64,000 nucleotides of DNA from Globisporangium splendens (lineage: Eukaryota; Oomycota; Peronosporomycetes; Pythiales; Pythiaceae). Positions within the stretch are counted from its first letter, which is position 1. The number at the start of each line of letters is the position of its first letter. Location of the stretch: assembly GCA_006386115.1 (NCBI GenBank), contig VFIW01000029.1:310001-374000 (forward strand). Direction: 5' to 3'. This document shows, in pieces, positions 30,514 through 40,740 of the stretch. A program made the position numbers and the translations under genes. The notes below the pieces were generated by a model. That model was not told where the DNA came from and made no database searches. It worked only from the letters and a program-made list of their open reading frames with translations.

Positions 30514-30938
30514 TCCCTCTCCTTCGCCACAAACACAATATTACGTAATCGGGTTGATGATGAGCAAAACCATTTGTTTTGCTTGTCAAATGCTCAATTT
30601 TGGCAAAAGATGGGTGCTATAGCCCTGATTGATATAAATAGAGGAATACGCACTGCAGCAAATTGCACTCATGTTCCACACGAACCTAGTATTTGCTCAG
30701 AATTGTCTCGTTGATGAATAATTAGATCCAGTGAACCTTATCTGGTTAAAATGCTTTCCAACTCGGAGAGCTCCGAATTGGTTCTAGAGCAATCCATTTC
30801 AGGACAGCTAATCGTGGAAAACAGCCGTCTCATCAAGATTACTCAAGGACGACACGAGGGCTCTGAGCCGCAGGCATCGGCGTTAGCGCCTCCGTTCTGG
30901 TCCCGGTTGGCATTCCGCTTCGTTTCCCAATGCTGCGC
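30514..30938. other. Spacer upstream of GST copy 2
   Basis: 0.42 kb AT-rich sequence that was contiguous with 24517 before the LINE-A insertion. No gene recognised. Confidence 0.4.
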
Positions 30939-30954
30939 CATTCGACAATTCGTT
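30939..30954 (+). promoter_or_regulatory. Inr-FPR-like core promoter of GST copy 2
   Basis: CATTCGACAATTCGTT matches the oomycete Inr-FPR consensus except one T in the TTT core. It lies 65 bases before the ATG at 31020. The flank is unrelated to that of GST copy 1 despite the near-identical coding start, so the two genes may be regulated differently. Confidence 0.55.
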
Positions 30955-31019
30955 GCTTGAAGCTCATCACCAGTAACCCTCCTCGTCCATTTGCTCCAGC
31001 ACCATCAGCCTTTTCCACC

Positions 31020-32051
31020 ATGGCTGCGCCGTACCGCCACTACATCCAACCCGAAGCCGACGCCGAGTTCCCAGCCGAAGCCGGACGCTACCACTTGTAC
31101 ATCACGTACTCGTGTCCGTTTGCGTGCCGTGCACTTGCGGCGCGCAACCTCAAGGGTCTGCAGGACGTCGTCGGTCTCTCGGTGGCGCACCCGATCTTCC
31201 AGAAGACCAAGCCGAACGACGACTCGGATGACCACAAGGGTTGGACATTCGTCGATCCTGCGAAACAGCCAACGATTACGGGACTGAACGGCAAGGAGTA
31301 TTCGACGGAAGGCTGCATCCCCGACACTGTGCTGAACACCACGTACGTGCGTGACATCTACGAGTTGGTGAGCAAGGAGCCACGTCGCTACACGGTGCCG
31401 TTGCTCTGGGACAAGAAGAAGCAGACGATCGTGTCGAACGAGTCGGCGGACATCCTGCGCACGTTGAACACGGGTTTCCGTGATCTTGTGCCTTCGAATG
31501 TGGACTTGCTGCCGGAGGCGCTCGTGAAGCAGATCGAAGAGCTGAACGACGGTGTGGTGAACGATATTGCGGGCGGTCTGTTTAAGATCGTGTTGGCCAA
31601 GGATGAAGAGACTCGTGCCGCAGAACTGAACACGTACTTGAGTAACGTCCAGCGCGCCGAAGACATCCTCGCCAAGTCGCGCTTCCTCGCGGGCAACTCG
31701 ATCACGGAAGCCGACGTCCGTTTGTTCCACGCGCTGATTCGCTTCGATGTGAACCAGCATGCCAGCGACAAGACCAACTTGACGCAGTACCCCAACGTCG
31801 TGAACGTAAGTAGCTTGTTTTCGCATAGGTTCAGCGACATCGATGGGTGCAGCCGAGAGTCTAACCTTCTCTGTTTTGTTATATCTGTACAGTATTTGCG
31901 CGATTTGTACCAAACCCCAGGCTTGAAATCGTCTGTGAACTGGGAACATCTCAAGATCATGCTGGTGAACTTCATCCCAAACGCTGCCGGATCAGATCCT
32001 TCGGTGGACTACGAAGCAGCCCACGACCGCGCCACGCGCTTCGCCAACTAG
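31020..32051 (+). CDS. Glutathionyl-hydroquinone reductase (Xi/Omega-like GST), copy 2
   Basis: Exons 31020-31805 and 31893-32051 encode 314 residues with the same exon 1 length as copy 1 and the intron at the same codon. The catalytic motif YSCPFACRAL (Cys32) is intact. The first 161 codons are almost identical in sequence to copy 1 (two base differences), then the copies diverge sharply from SNVDLLPE onward (ALVKQIEELNDGVVNDIAGG against DLVTEVEAINEGVVQEIGAG) to the end. The C-terminal helical domain sets the electrophile pocket in this family, so the pair may share chemistry but differ in substrate (inference). Likely cytosolic detoxification enzyme. Confidence 0.92.
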   Translation: MAAPYRHYIQPEADAEFPAEAGRYHLYITYSCPFACRALAARNLKGLQDVVGLSVAHPIFQKTKPNDDSDDHKGWTFVDPAKQPTITGLNGKEYSTEGCIPDTVLNTTYVRDIYELVSKEPRRYTVPLLWDKKKQTIVSNESADILRTLNTGFRDLVPSNVDLLPEALVKQIEELNDGVVNDIAGGLFKIVLAKDEETRAAELNTYLSNVQRAEDILAKSRFLAGNSITEADVRLFHALIRFDVNQHASDKTNLTQYPNVVNVSSLFSHRFSDIDGCSRESNLLCFVISVQYLRDLYQTPGLKSSVNWEHLKIMLVNFIPNAAGSDPSVDYEAAHDRATRFAN

Positions 32052-32514
32052 GCTGCATATATGTTTTGCATGAACGAAGCGAGCTTGCAGGAAATGTGAA
32101 AGTGTTTGTGTTCTACAACGTTTGCGCTAAAGTGGTGCATACTTGCTCGTCTGAACGCTCCATCCCCAAATAAATGTTTATGTTTTGAAAAAAGGAAAAA
32201 AACACCATCGTAATGGGGTGCCATCCCCTTCCCCCTGCACCGCGAGGCATGCTGTTATTTGTATTTCTGCTCATGCAGATTTGATGAGAAGGCACCAACA
32301 AACCAGCGACAGCGACGACAAATGGTCAGCTTTCTCGCTCGCTCTCTTAGGAGCTCAGTTTCTTGCTGAGACACTGGCAGAAGACTGACTGCAAGATCTC
32401 CTCAGCATATCACTTTTCTCCAATACGCTCCCAACATCTTGCGGCGCATTACACAATCCTCCCTCTCTGAGGTATCTGATACAAAGAGCAGTCATCCCAC
32501 CACCAAGATTCGCA
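32052..32514. other. Spacer between GST copy 2 and kinase relic
   Basis: 0.46 kb, 3' flank of GST copy 2. Nothing recognised. Confidence 0.4.
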
Positions 32515-33300
32515 ATGCAAACCTTCACGACATCGACACCAGCGACGCTCAGCCAGCCATTTCGATACGTTTCGAAGCGCACGGTCGCGGTGTCGCACTC
32601 GTCTCACGTGTACGTCGCGAGTGTGTGTAGCCACGAGGGTTAGCAGCTTGCCCGAGACACCGTGGCCAAGCAGCAGCGGCACAGCGGTGACGCCGAGACG
32701 GACGAAGAAGACGACACGCTTCAGGAGTTTACGATTGCGACTCGGTTGTGCCAACTGATTCGTCACCCAAAAGTAGTCGCTGTCCACGCGACCTTGGAAT
32801 ACGTGCGCTCGTTTGACGTCGTAATGGAGCATTGCGTCCAAGGCAGGAGTCCCGAGTACGAACCTGTGCTCGCTAACATCTGATCCCTCGGCGTCGTCCT
32901 CTTTCTCATGCTCACGGGCTCCCCGCTTGTCTCACTCACGTCCGACGAGGTACCGGCGTTCCAGTCAATACGAGCCATCGACTGCCTCGGCGTGCTGCGG
33001 CAGTGGGAAATGGACCATCTCTTTCCATTCGCCACGATCGCTTTACTCACCAAAATGCTCCACATTGAGCCGCACGACCGATTCCATAATATGTCTGAGG
33101 TTTCTGAACCACCCTTCGTTGATCGCGGCTGCAGCTCGGCAAGCCACGTCTTCGGCAGCATGGTACTTTCTTCACAACGAGTGGAGGTCTTAAAACGAAA
33201 ATGGCTTATGCTGTCATGCGGAGTTATCCCAAGCCTGTTCCAAGCAGACAAGTTGATGGACACGTTGAAGAATGCTGGAAAGAGAGCAACCTCGTGGTAG
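32515..33300 (+). pseudogene. Kinase pseudogene missing its catalytic core
   Basis: One reading frame carries recognisable pieces of the kinase family at 5274 and 51926: a start (ATG 32515), a glycine-loop/strand region (HSSHVYVASVCSH), LIRHPKVVAVHATLEYV and VVMEHCVQG (hinge), then directly SLGVVLFLMLTGSPLVSLTS and LLTKMLHIEPHDRFHNMSEV. The whole HRD loop, DFG and activation segment, about 100 residues, is deleted between 32860 and 32884. In-frame stops TAG (32641) and TGA (32881) interrupt it. It cannot encode an active kinase. The last part to 33300 is an open extension of unclear origin. Confidence 0.8.
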
Positions 33301-33681
33301 CGATAAATTGACTACTCGAGTACTTGGCAAGTTCAGATAGAGCCTTCCGTCCAATCTGGTTGGTCCGCTCGATACGCCACGCGGCTTGATTTCAGACAGC
33401 CAAACAGCAGAAGTCTTCCCCACCTCTTCACTGAGACTCTGAGAGGGAACCAAATGGAGAAACTTCAATCTGGAAAGGCATGTTGCCACGCCAACAGCTC
33501 AACGATGCGTGAGCTCCATTGTCAAAGATGTATCTGACGTGGCGAGACGTTCAAATACCGCACCGAACAGACGAGGCTACCCATAATCACTCATGGTGAC
33601 GCTCAATAACCTGGATGCTCGAACCTTGTTTGCTCAGCATATGTTGTCTTCGTTGTGTTGCGCTATAGTGACCGTGGATCC
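33301..33681. other. Spacer
   Basis: No gene or repeat recognised. Confidence 0.35.
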
Positions 33682-34281
33682 TCACAAAATGCTGCAGGAT
33701 TGCCAGCGACTGGATGCACCATGCCTCATAGATACAGGAACGCTGCGTTTACTTTGCTGTGCACCACGCAGACTTTCCTGTTGAAGGTATGCCGAGTGGG
33801 AACTGTTTGTGCGACGTCGGTAATGCTCTCGAAACGAATCCTGGGCTTCCGCGATACTTCGACGACCTGTTGCTCTTCGTACTGATGGCGCATTTGACGG
33901 CGGTCTGCAGTTGCTTAATTTGAGTTGCAGCATGACCAGGATTTCGCGGTCCAACGAGGTAAAGTCTGTGTCCGTTTTCACACGCGCGATCACTGGGCGT
34001 TGAAACTCGGGAGTCACGATACCGGCTGGCCAAGTTGCTGCCAACTGTAGGTCTTTTCTTCCCAGTGGGTCTGGTGCGTCGTCGCAGCCTTGCTTCTCAG
34101 TCGCTGGTGCCGACTTGCATCGCGTGAGACGGCGTGCGTTGAGCTTGTGTGGACGGACTTGCAGACTCGGGAGTGCCCGGGACGTTGCGCCTGTTATATC
34201 AGGCTGACTGGTTTCTCTGAGCACCTGAGAACAAGGCGCACAAGTGTCATCGTTTGTGACTGCCACACTATTCCGCGGCAT
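33682..34281 (-). CDS. Hypothetical protein, doubtful
   Basis: A 199-codon frame with an ATG start, lying between the kinase relic and the methyltransferase gene. The middle section (RVKTDTDFTSLDREILVMLQ, then LKLSNCRPP) has helix-like spacing, the rest is Arg/Ser-rich and could be chance. No domain, signal peptide or membrane segment was seen. It may be a relic exon. Not a confident gene. Confidence 0.2.
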   Translation of the reverse strand: MPRNSVAVTNDDTCAPCSQVLRETSQPDITGATSRALPSLQVRPHKLNARRLTRCKSAPATEKQGCDDAPDPLGRKDLQLAATWPAGIVTPEFQRPVIARVKTDTDFTSLDREILVMLQLKLSNCRPPSNAPSVRRATGRRSIAEAQDSFREHYRRRTNSSHSAYLQQESLRGAQQSKRSVPVSMRHGASSRWQSCSIL

Positions 34282-34603
34282 GATGTGGAATCGCTTGAGC
34301 TCCGCGATGGGATAGGTATTCTGCTGGAAGTGCGCAACTGCATCCAGCTAATAGCACCGCTGCTGAGAACAAGACTCGAGCAATTTCGGCTTGGCTAAAA
34401 AATTGTTAAGCGATGCTTGCATGCAGCTCCCAAGCCTCTATTCTTCTTAGTCACATGTGCTGCTGACACTATTTTCACCTCTGTATCTCCTCCGTATTCT
34501 CAGCTAAGTGACCGAAACAGCACATCAGGAACCAGAACGCAAAACATCGTCCTGTTCCGTTGTGTAAGCGCACTGATGCATTTGCGCTGTCTACAGCGAG
34601 TTT
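34282..34603. other. Spacer
   Basis: 3' flank of the methyltransferase gene. Nothing recognised. Confidence 0.35.
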
Positions 34604-36493
34604 TCAACTACGCCGTCGCAGCCACGCAATTGTTTCGATGTGAGGCGTGTGCGGGAGCATGTCGACGGGCTGGAGGTACTCGACCTCATACGAGGCTATC
34701 GCAGTGCTGCTTCCTGCTTCAAGCGATGCACAGAGCAACTCCAGATCGTGTACCTGAGATCCCGGATTGCACGACACGTAGCAGATTTGTGATGGCCCCA
34801 GTTGACGCAGAAATTTGATGAGCTTGCTGTGCAGCCCTGCGCGCGGCGGGTCGACGATCACGATGTCGGGTTTCTCAATTGCGGACTCGTTCCCCCACTC
34901 GTCATCGTCCCATCGTTTCGTCAAGTCCATTGTAAAAAACTGCATCTTTGCCGATGTGTACCCGTTCAGCTCCGCATTCGCGCGCGCCTTCTCCACGGCA
35001 GCCTCGACGATCTCGAAGCCATAGACTTTGGCAGCGAATTCGCCCATGCAGATCCCGATACTGCCCACGCCGCAGAACAGATCCCAAACAATCGGTTTCC
35101 GCTGCTCACTGCTCTCGCTCAGTGCTTGGCTGGACGCAGCAAGCGTGTGTTGAATCTCACGGTACAACCGACTCGCTTGAGCTGTGTTCGGCTGGAAAAA
35201 CGAGTCGAACGAGACACGGAAGCGGTGGCCGAGAATCGAGTCTTCGAAGTACGACTGACCGAATAGCACACGCTCTTTCTCTTCTACGCTACCGCCTTGA
35301 CCTTGGTGACGAAGCGCTTGATCATCCAGACGCTGCAAAACCGAGACGATCGCCGCGTCCTGGGATTTTATACTGCTGCTATTATGTCCAAACTCGTGCA
35401 TCAGTTGATCCACAACGCGCGCCAGCGCCTCACTTTGATCTTGTGCAAACGAGGATGTCACGAACCCGACCATGATCTCGGTCTGCTGCTCCAAATTCGT
35501 CCCTTTGCGCAGCACGACTTGCTTTAGGAAGCCCTGATGCGTCTGAAAATTGTACGCTTCAAGGCCCTCGTCTTCACACAGCGTCGACACGCGCTGAAGG
35601 ATGCGATTGCTCACTGGATCTTGCAGCGAGCACTCGTCGATGGACAGGATTCGTGGACTCCAGCTCGCATTGGTCTTCCCGCGACGGCGCTTGCCACTGA
35701 TCTGGCGCGCTCGCCGCACACTCGTCGACGCGACTGGGAACAGGCCAATCGTGAACGGGTAGTGCTGCGGAGCCTCAGGTTCGCCATTAATGCCATTCTC
35801 ATCTTCTTGCGGTTTGTCGGAATCCAAGAGCCAACGACCTGTGCTGCATGTAAACTCCATCTTGTTGCGATACGCGTAGATCCCGTCTTCCTTATAGTCC
35901 GACACAGCAGCGTCGGCTTTGGCGCCAATAATTGGCCGCACGTGCATGTTTGGAGAGTGTTGTGGCGCTTTCTCTAGAAGCGCTTCAATGCGCATCTGCT
36001 TCTGCTGCAGTTGCTGGTCATAGCGGAGATGCTGGAGCTTGCAGCCGCCACAATTTCCAAAAAACTTTTCACACTGCGGCAGCGTGCGGTGCTCACTGGG
36101 CGTGACTGTGGCCACCTTCTGGCCGAACGCGGGCCATTTCGGCTCCTTCTCGGACGCTTTCCACTTGCGACTAGCCTGGAGATCGCGCTCCCAGAGCTCC
36201 ACCACGAGCTGCTCGCCGGGAAGCGCAAAGGGCACGTGCACTGGGACGTCAGAGCCGTCGGTGAGTACGCCGACACCGTCGCCCTGGTCGTTTACACCGG
36301 TGATGAACTAGTGGCATTGACAAATAGCGTCCGTAATGTGAGCCTTGCGAACGAGTGGACAAGAACGCTTGGCATCATGCGATTCACTTACAAGAGGGAG
36401 CTGGCGCTTGTAACACGGCGTTTCTCGAGAAGCGCTCCACCAGCGGACGCAGCGGCGCGCAGCAGCAGCGGGCAGGAGCCGTGGCGGCAGCAT
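34604..36493 (-). CDS. RNA m5U methyltransferase (TrmA/RlmD family), probable mitochondrial form
   Basis: Exon 1 is 36493-36392 and exon 2 is 36307-34604, with an 84 nt GTAAGT...CTAG intron, giving 601 residues. Exon 1 encodes an Arg-rich amphipathic start (MLPPRLLPAAAARRCVRWWS) that looks like a mitochondrial presequence. The join completes a TRAM RNA-binding domain (FITGVNDQGDGVGVL, then HVPFALPGEQLV). Next come iron-sulfur cysteines (CEKFFGNCGGC, about 113-123), SAM-binding VWDLFCGVGSIGICMG (about 445), DPPRAGLH (about 520) and the catalytic-Cys motif VSCNPGSQVHDLELL (about 546). These are the marks of enzymes that methylate C5 of uridine in tRNA or rRNA. The substrate is undetermined. Without exon 1 no ATG precedes the TRAM domain, which is why this start was chosen. 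Confidence 0.86.
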
Positions 36494-36911
36494 TCGTGCG
36501 CAATTGGTGGTCTGATGGTGCAGTTGCCACAAGAGGTGTCACCGTACCTAACTTGGGACAAATGTACACAACATTGGTCACAACCAGGAGTCATCTATTA
36601 TGTCACTGACTGCTTTGAATCGCGTTTGGCCCCTAATTAGGCTTGGGAACATGATACAAATCAGGGCAATGCATTCGCTAAGAGAGGGTGAGTGTCGGGG
36701 TATTAGAGGTGTAAATCAGGGATGCAAATGACATAACAGAGTCAAGAATCAGGAGCACCCTTTATCTTGCATTCCAGGGTTACCTGTATGCAAAACCTCA
36801 TCTGATGGCATCAAAAAGGTTTGTTTGTGCATGCAAACCTTTTCGCATGCACATTCAAATGTGCTCATGGTAAAACGGACGGTTCGATTCCAGATTTTGG
36901 CATCTGATTGA
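36494..36911. other. 5' flank of methyltransferase gene with inverted repeats
   Basis: Non-coding. Holds a cluster of short inverted repeats annotated separately at 36814-36843 and 36879-36950. Confidence 0.4.
36814..36843. repeat. Perfect short hairpin
   Basis: A 10 bp stem, AAAAGGTTTG (36814-36823) with CAAACCTTTT (36834-36843), and a 10-base loop. GTGCATGC inside the loop region also pairs with GCATGCAC just downstream (about 36845), so alternative folds exist. Not followed by a pure T tract on either strand, so not an obvious Pol III terminator. Confidence 0.6.
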
Positions 36912-36950
36912 CTAACCATATGATGATCGAAATCGATTGAATCGAACCGT
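36879..36950. repeat. 12 bp perfect inverted repeat
   Basis: ACGGTTCGATTC (36879-36890) and its exact reverse complement GAATCGAACCGT (36939-36950), separated by 48 bases. The GGTTCGATTCC part resembles a tRNA T loop but no tRNA fold surrounds it. Confidence 0.6.
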
Positions 36951-37223
36951 GACCCAACTATCACTTGCAGAAACTTGAATTACCTGTCCATGGTGACAGT
37001 CACCGTTCCGTTTGACAGCCACGCCGCAGCAGCAAATGGACCCACCAGGAGCCGAGTTAGCGTCGCGTGCGGAAACCACACTACTCTCAGCGGTGCGACG
37101 CTTGATTACCCACTTTTTTTCGTCGGCATCGTGCAGCCTGTGTACGGTGATCTTGTCTTTCGACATGTTTGTCACTTTGGCATGCACGGGGTGCTCGCAG
37201 TCTTCGCCCACACACTCGGGCAT
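36912..37223 (-). CDS. Hypothetical small protein, doubtful
   Basis: A 103-codon frame from an ATG at 37223. The first half (ECVGEDCEHPVHAKVTNMSK, then DADEKKWVIKRR) has protein-like composition; the end runs through the inverted repeat at 36939. It could be an exon or a relic. No family recognised. Confidence 0.25.
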   Translation of the reverse strand: MPECVGEDCEHPVHAKVTNMSKDKITVHRLHDADEKKWVIKRRTAESSVVSARDANSAPGGSICCCGVAVKRNGDCHHGQVIQVSASDSWVTVRFNRFRSSYG

Positions 37224-37729
37224 GACGTGGACGCACGAGCGCGTGGAAAGACGGTGGCGAGTCGATTGGTTGAGCTTGAATCTGGTCGATGGTTCACGCG
37301 ATTCCTACGAGCTTGGAGAAATTGCGAATGACCTACCAAGTGCTTCCCGGCGAAGCGGCGGTGATTTCGAAACCTACTCTACTGCTGGTTGAAAGCGAGA
37401 TTTGCCCATTCCATTCGCTCGAAATTCTGGGGGATTGCAGAAAGCCACATCGTGTCTGAGCACTGGTACCTTTTATAGACTGAGTGCACTCTTGCTTCAC
37501 TTCTCGAGATCCTCACCAGAGCACTGGGACAGAAAAGGATGAGGGCTCGTCTGGACTGTTTTTTGCTTGTCGAACACGTTGGCAGCTGTTGAGGTTCCGT
37601 AGGTCTGCGTCGATGTGTAGTGGTTGGTGTCTTGTGCGTTGTATTTTTCTGGATCTATTGTGGTTCTATGGTATATATACTATCTATCGAATAAAGACGA
37701 AAAGCGGCACAGTCCTTTCTTGTGTCTCG
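37224..37729. other. Spacer downstream of CXC gene
   Basis: 0.5 kb, contains a TATATA-rich stretch (about 37671-37682). No gene recognised. Confidence 0.35.
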
Positions 37730-39237
37730 TTACAGCGCCAGTCGCATGGTCTTCTGGACGTAATTGCGCTTGGGCTTTTTCGTGACCGTGATGTGGATCT
37801 CATGGAATGGCTTTGGCTTCGCAGTCGCGTGGCTCGCTTTGTGTACGTGGTGCTCGGAATTTGGGTCGTTTGAGCAGTCCACACAGCGGCAGTGCGCTGT
37901 GCACGCGATGCCGTTTTGATAGCACTCGCAGTACTTTTTCAGGCACCTGGACTTCTTGCATCGGCAACCACGGAGCACCACTGAGCTCGATTTCTGTTTG
38001 GCAAGAAAACAGCAAAATGGACTTCAATATGGAAATGCCCACCAGAAAAAATGGTTTTGGAAGACAAATCAAAAGCATACCTGAGGCAAGAGTTGCAAGA
38101 ATCCTGAGGTAACCGCGTTCCGCTGCAGCGACGCGTACGAAAACGCGCGCGGATCGTTTGCTAAATAATTCTGAATGGCTTCGATCCGCTGCTCTTTGTT
38201 TTGGCGCGAATTCTTGCAATCTTCACATGCACAGCTCGAGTGGCAGAACCCTCGCGTGCTGAAGCAGACGCAGTACCTGTCACAAAAATACAAAACATCA
38301 AATTAGTCAGCCGCCCGTCAGTTAGCGAACTTCAACATCATAACGACACTTACATTTTCAGGCAGCCCGTCTTGCAGCCACAGCACGTGCTGGAGGAGAC
38401 GCTCGCATCCTGTATTTGCTGGGCGTGACGACGCAGAATGCGCTCTCGACGCGCTTCTTTCTCTTTCTCAAGCTGTTCGAGTCCGTTGCGCGACGACTGC
38501 GCCTCGGTTGTCGTCGGGTCTTTTCCTGGCAGCCGACTGCTGTGGCTCGTGCTGTTGATACTGTTACTGTTCTGACTGACATCGGTCTCTTGACCGGCGC
38601 CTGCAACGTTGTCTAATTGCTGCTTCTTCTGCCGCGTCTCAAACATTCGCGCGTCTTCAAGCGCTTGAATGGATACTGGGGTCGAGTGGCATCCGTACTT
38701 GCGCTCCAAGAGCGCTACAAGCATGTCGAGCCATGCCAGGTTTTCGCTCTCGTAGTCGTGATCAAACGCCGAGCCGATCGTCGGCACGTGCTTCTGGAAC
38801 GTACGTGGCTCCTCCGCTGAGTGGTGCTTGCGCTTCTGACCACTCAGCGGCATGATGCCTCCACTCCTCAACGGCGTTGGCGGCTTTTGCAGCGATGTAG
38901 GCACTGCATGCGCAACAGTGCTTGGGGTCATCCGGTTGGCATCCAGGACGCGCAACGCACGGCGCGGCGTAGACTGCTGCTTGTCCATTGGGCTCGTACT
39001 TACCCTCCGTGGTGTTGCCGTACTGCGGCTCTCTTTCTCATTCGCATTGCCATCGTGGAGCTCCAGCGTCGTGTCGGACTTGGTCGGGTCTATAGCAGCA
39101 AGCTTTGCGCCGATTGCGACGCTTGTTGCACCATCGGGCGCGCGGTTCTCTCGCTCGTCTGTTAGTCCCATCGGACACGCCGTACACATCGTCGGGGACG
39201 CAGGAGCATCGCGCGCGCGGTCCATCCCAGCCACCAT
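37730..39237 (-). CDS. Tesmin/TSO1/LIN54-type CXC-domain DNA-binding protein (3 exons)
   Basis: Exons 39237-38354, 38276-38081 and 37993-37730 join in frame through GT-AG introns of 77 and 87 nt to give 447 residues. Two Cys-rich CXC repeats form the family's CRC domain: [20 protein letters not shown] with [13 protein letters not shown], a linker with [16 protein letters not shown] (the expected R-x-x-AI-x-x-x-L-x-x-(N/D)P-x-AF), and [20 protein letters not shown] with [13 protein letters not shown]. The first CXC motif is split by intron 1, which supports the exon call. These proteins bind CHR-type promoter elements, e.g. LIN54 of the DREAM/MuvB cell-cycle complex and TSO1/CPP in plants. The N-terminal 240 residues are low complexity. 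Nuclear regulator of cell-cycle or developmental genes is the best inference. Confidence 0.9.
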
Positions 39238-39775
39238 CTTGCTGCTTTTGGTCGATCTTTTGCGTGCTGTTTTTCAAACTGACTGACCTGGAAGCGCTCT
39301 CGTGTTCTGGTTGCCTAAATGTAGAGAAAAACTGCAAATTTAGCCTTTTGATTTTGAATTCAAACCCGAAAGACCCGCCAAAAACAATTTTGCGTTGTCG
39401 AAGTTTTGGCATTTTTGTCAAAATTGGCAAGTGCGATGCGCTCGATTAAGTACGATGGACATTTGTTGCAGTTGCTGATATCAGCATGGAATGGACGGCA
39501 GCTTCGCTGTCTGTGGAGCATTCTCTTGTTCGTCATGCTTTCTTTGAAGGATCTACAGTGGCTTTCGTACTCGCCTAGTGGAAGGGTAGCTGGAAAACGT
39601 GTCAGATTCGTTCAGGTGAGATAGCAGGAGAGTCATGTCGATGGGGTTCCGTCGCGACGAAGTAACTGGAGACAAGGTTAAAACTGCGTCGAGAGCAATC
39701 GTGAGATCAAAGTGCACTCAAGTTAGCGGTGCCACCCGTGATTCGCGGACTCGGGAACGCATTTTAGTCACTTAC
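39238..39775. other. Spacer between CXC gene and RGS relic
   Basis: 0.54 kb. GTAAGT at 39775-39770 on the minus strand is a good splice donor directly after the RGS relic, so further exons of that gene may lie in here, but no clear one was found. Confidence 0.4.
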
Positions 39776-40739
39776 ATGCTTGGAGCGACGGAATTTTGGG
39801 AGCGTGTCGCGCTCCAGCATCTTGGTGATGGATTTCTGTGCTGGAACGAACAAGTTGCGAGTCGGGTTGTCCAACTGCCGCACAATATCCTTGACGATCG
39901 AGTTTTCCAAGTTGACCTGCAGCTTTGCGTGCCCCGAAATGTACTTCCGGTAGATTTTCTGCGCACGAAGCATGAGGTAACTTTTGTGTGGAATATCTTT
40001 GAACTCATTGCAATCGAGCCAAAAGCAGATGCTTTCGGTACAACAGCTAAACGGCATTTGCAACAAAGTTAGTTCTCAACTCGCCAATCTGCGCACGGTT
40101 ATGATCAAGCAAACGCACATTTCTTCCGAGAAAAATAGAAACAGCGCGTGTTTCCTGGTTCTCCAAAATGAGAGCCACAGTCACTTGGTTCTCCTGCAAA
40201 TCAACCCCAGTCGAAGACCCCGCTGCGACCGAATTCCGCACTCGCGATGGAGCCGTCGTTGGGCGGTCGTAGTTTACAGAATCCACCACTGTGCTCCCGT
40301 GTTGACCAAGAAGCTGAACACCTGCACTGGAACCGTTGCCACTCGCCGTCAGCTTTGCAGCTCTCAACTCACTGTTCGTTATTCGAATCGTCTGGTAGAT
40401 TTCGCTTTGCTGAAACTTTGGAAACAGCGTCGTCACGAATAACGACAAGATTTCCTCTTGCGGCTTGTTGGACATCGCAGGGCTGGGGTGATTCAAGTTG
40501 TTCTCGATCTCAGTGCGTACTGCGACTTTGAGCGACACAAACTCGCGTGATGTTGGGTCACAGAAGCGGTTGAACAATATCTTGGCTTGACGGCTCAAAT
40601 AGTCCGAAGTCGGGAATTACTGGAAATTCAAAATCTCAAAGTAAAAGTAGAATTCGTTGGCGCACGTTCTTTCTCCACGAACATCCTGAAGTGCCGTCGC
40701 AAAAACACCAGGTCCAAAAACTCTCGAAGCGTGATTTTA
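39776..40739 (-). pseudogene. Tandem RGS-domain protein, 5'-truncated relic
   Basis: Minus-strand pieces of two regulator-of-G-protein-signalling (RGS) domains. The first starts at the LINE-B edge (LREFLDLVFLRRHFRMFVEK), then a frame change near 40667, then NEFYFYFEILNFQ, an in-frame TAA at about 40611, then DYLSRQAKILFNRFCDP and LFPKFQQSEIYQ. The second has LILENQETRAVSIFLGRN, a further frame change at about 40060 (intron or frameshift), then TESICFWLDCNEFKDI, RAQKIYRKYISG, NPTRNLFVPAQKSITKMLER and ends at a GTAAGT donor. RGS domains speed GTP hydrolysis by G-alpha. Everything upstream of the first domain is missing at the LINE-B junction, so this is a dead gene end. Confidence 0.75.
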
Positions 40740-40740
40740 A

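Noticed and set aside
31005..31949. 314-codon minus-strand open frame
   Set aside because: Antisense of GST copy 2, spans its intron, no domain.
36881..36891. GGTTCGATTCC resembling a tRNA T loop
   Set aside because: The T stem does not pair beyond two bases and no D, anticodon or acceptor stem lies upstream on either strand.
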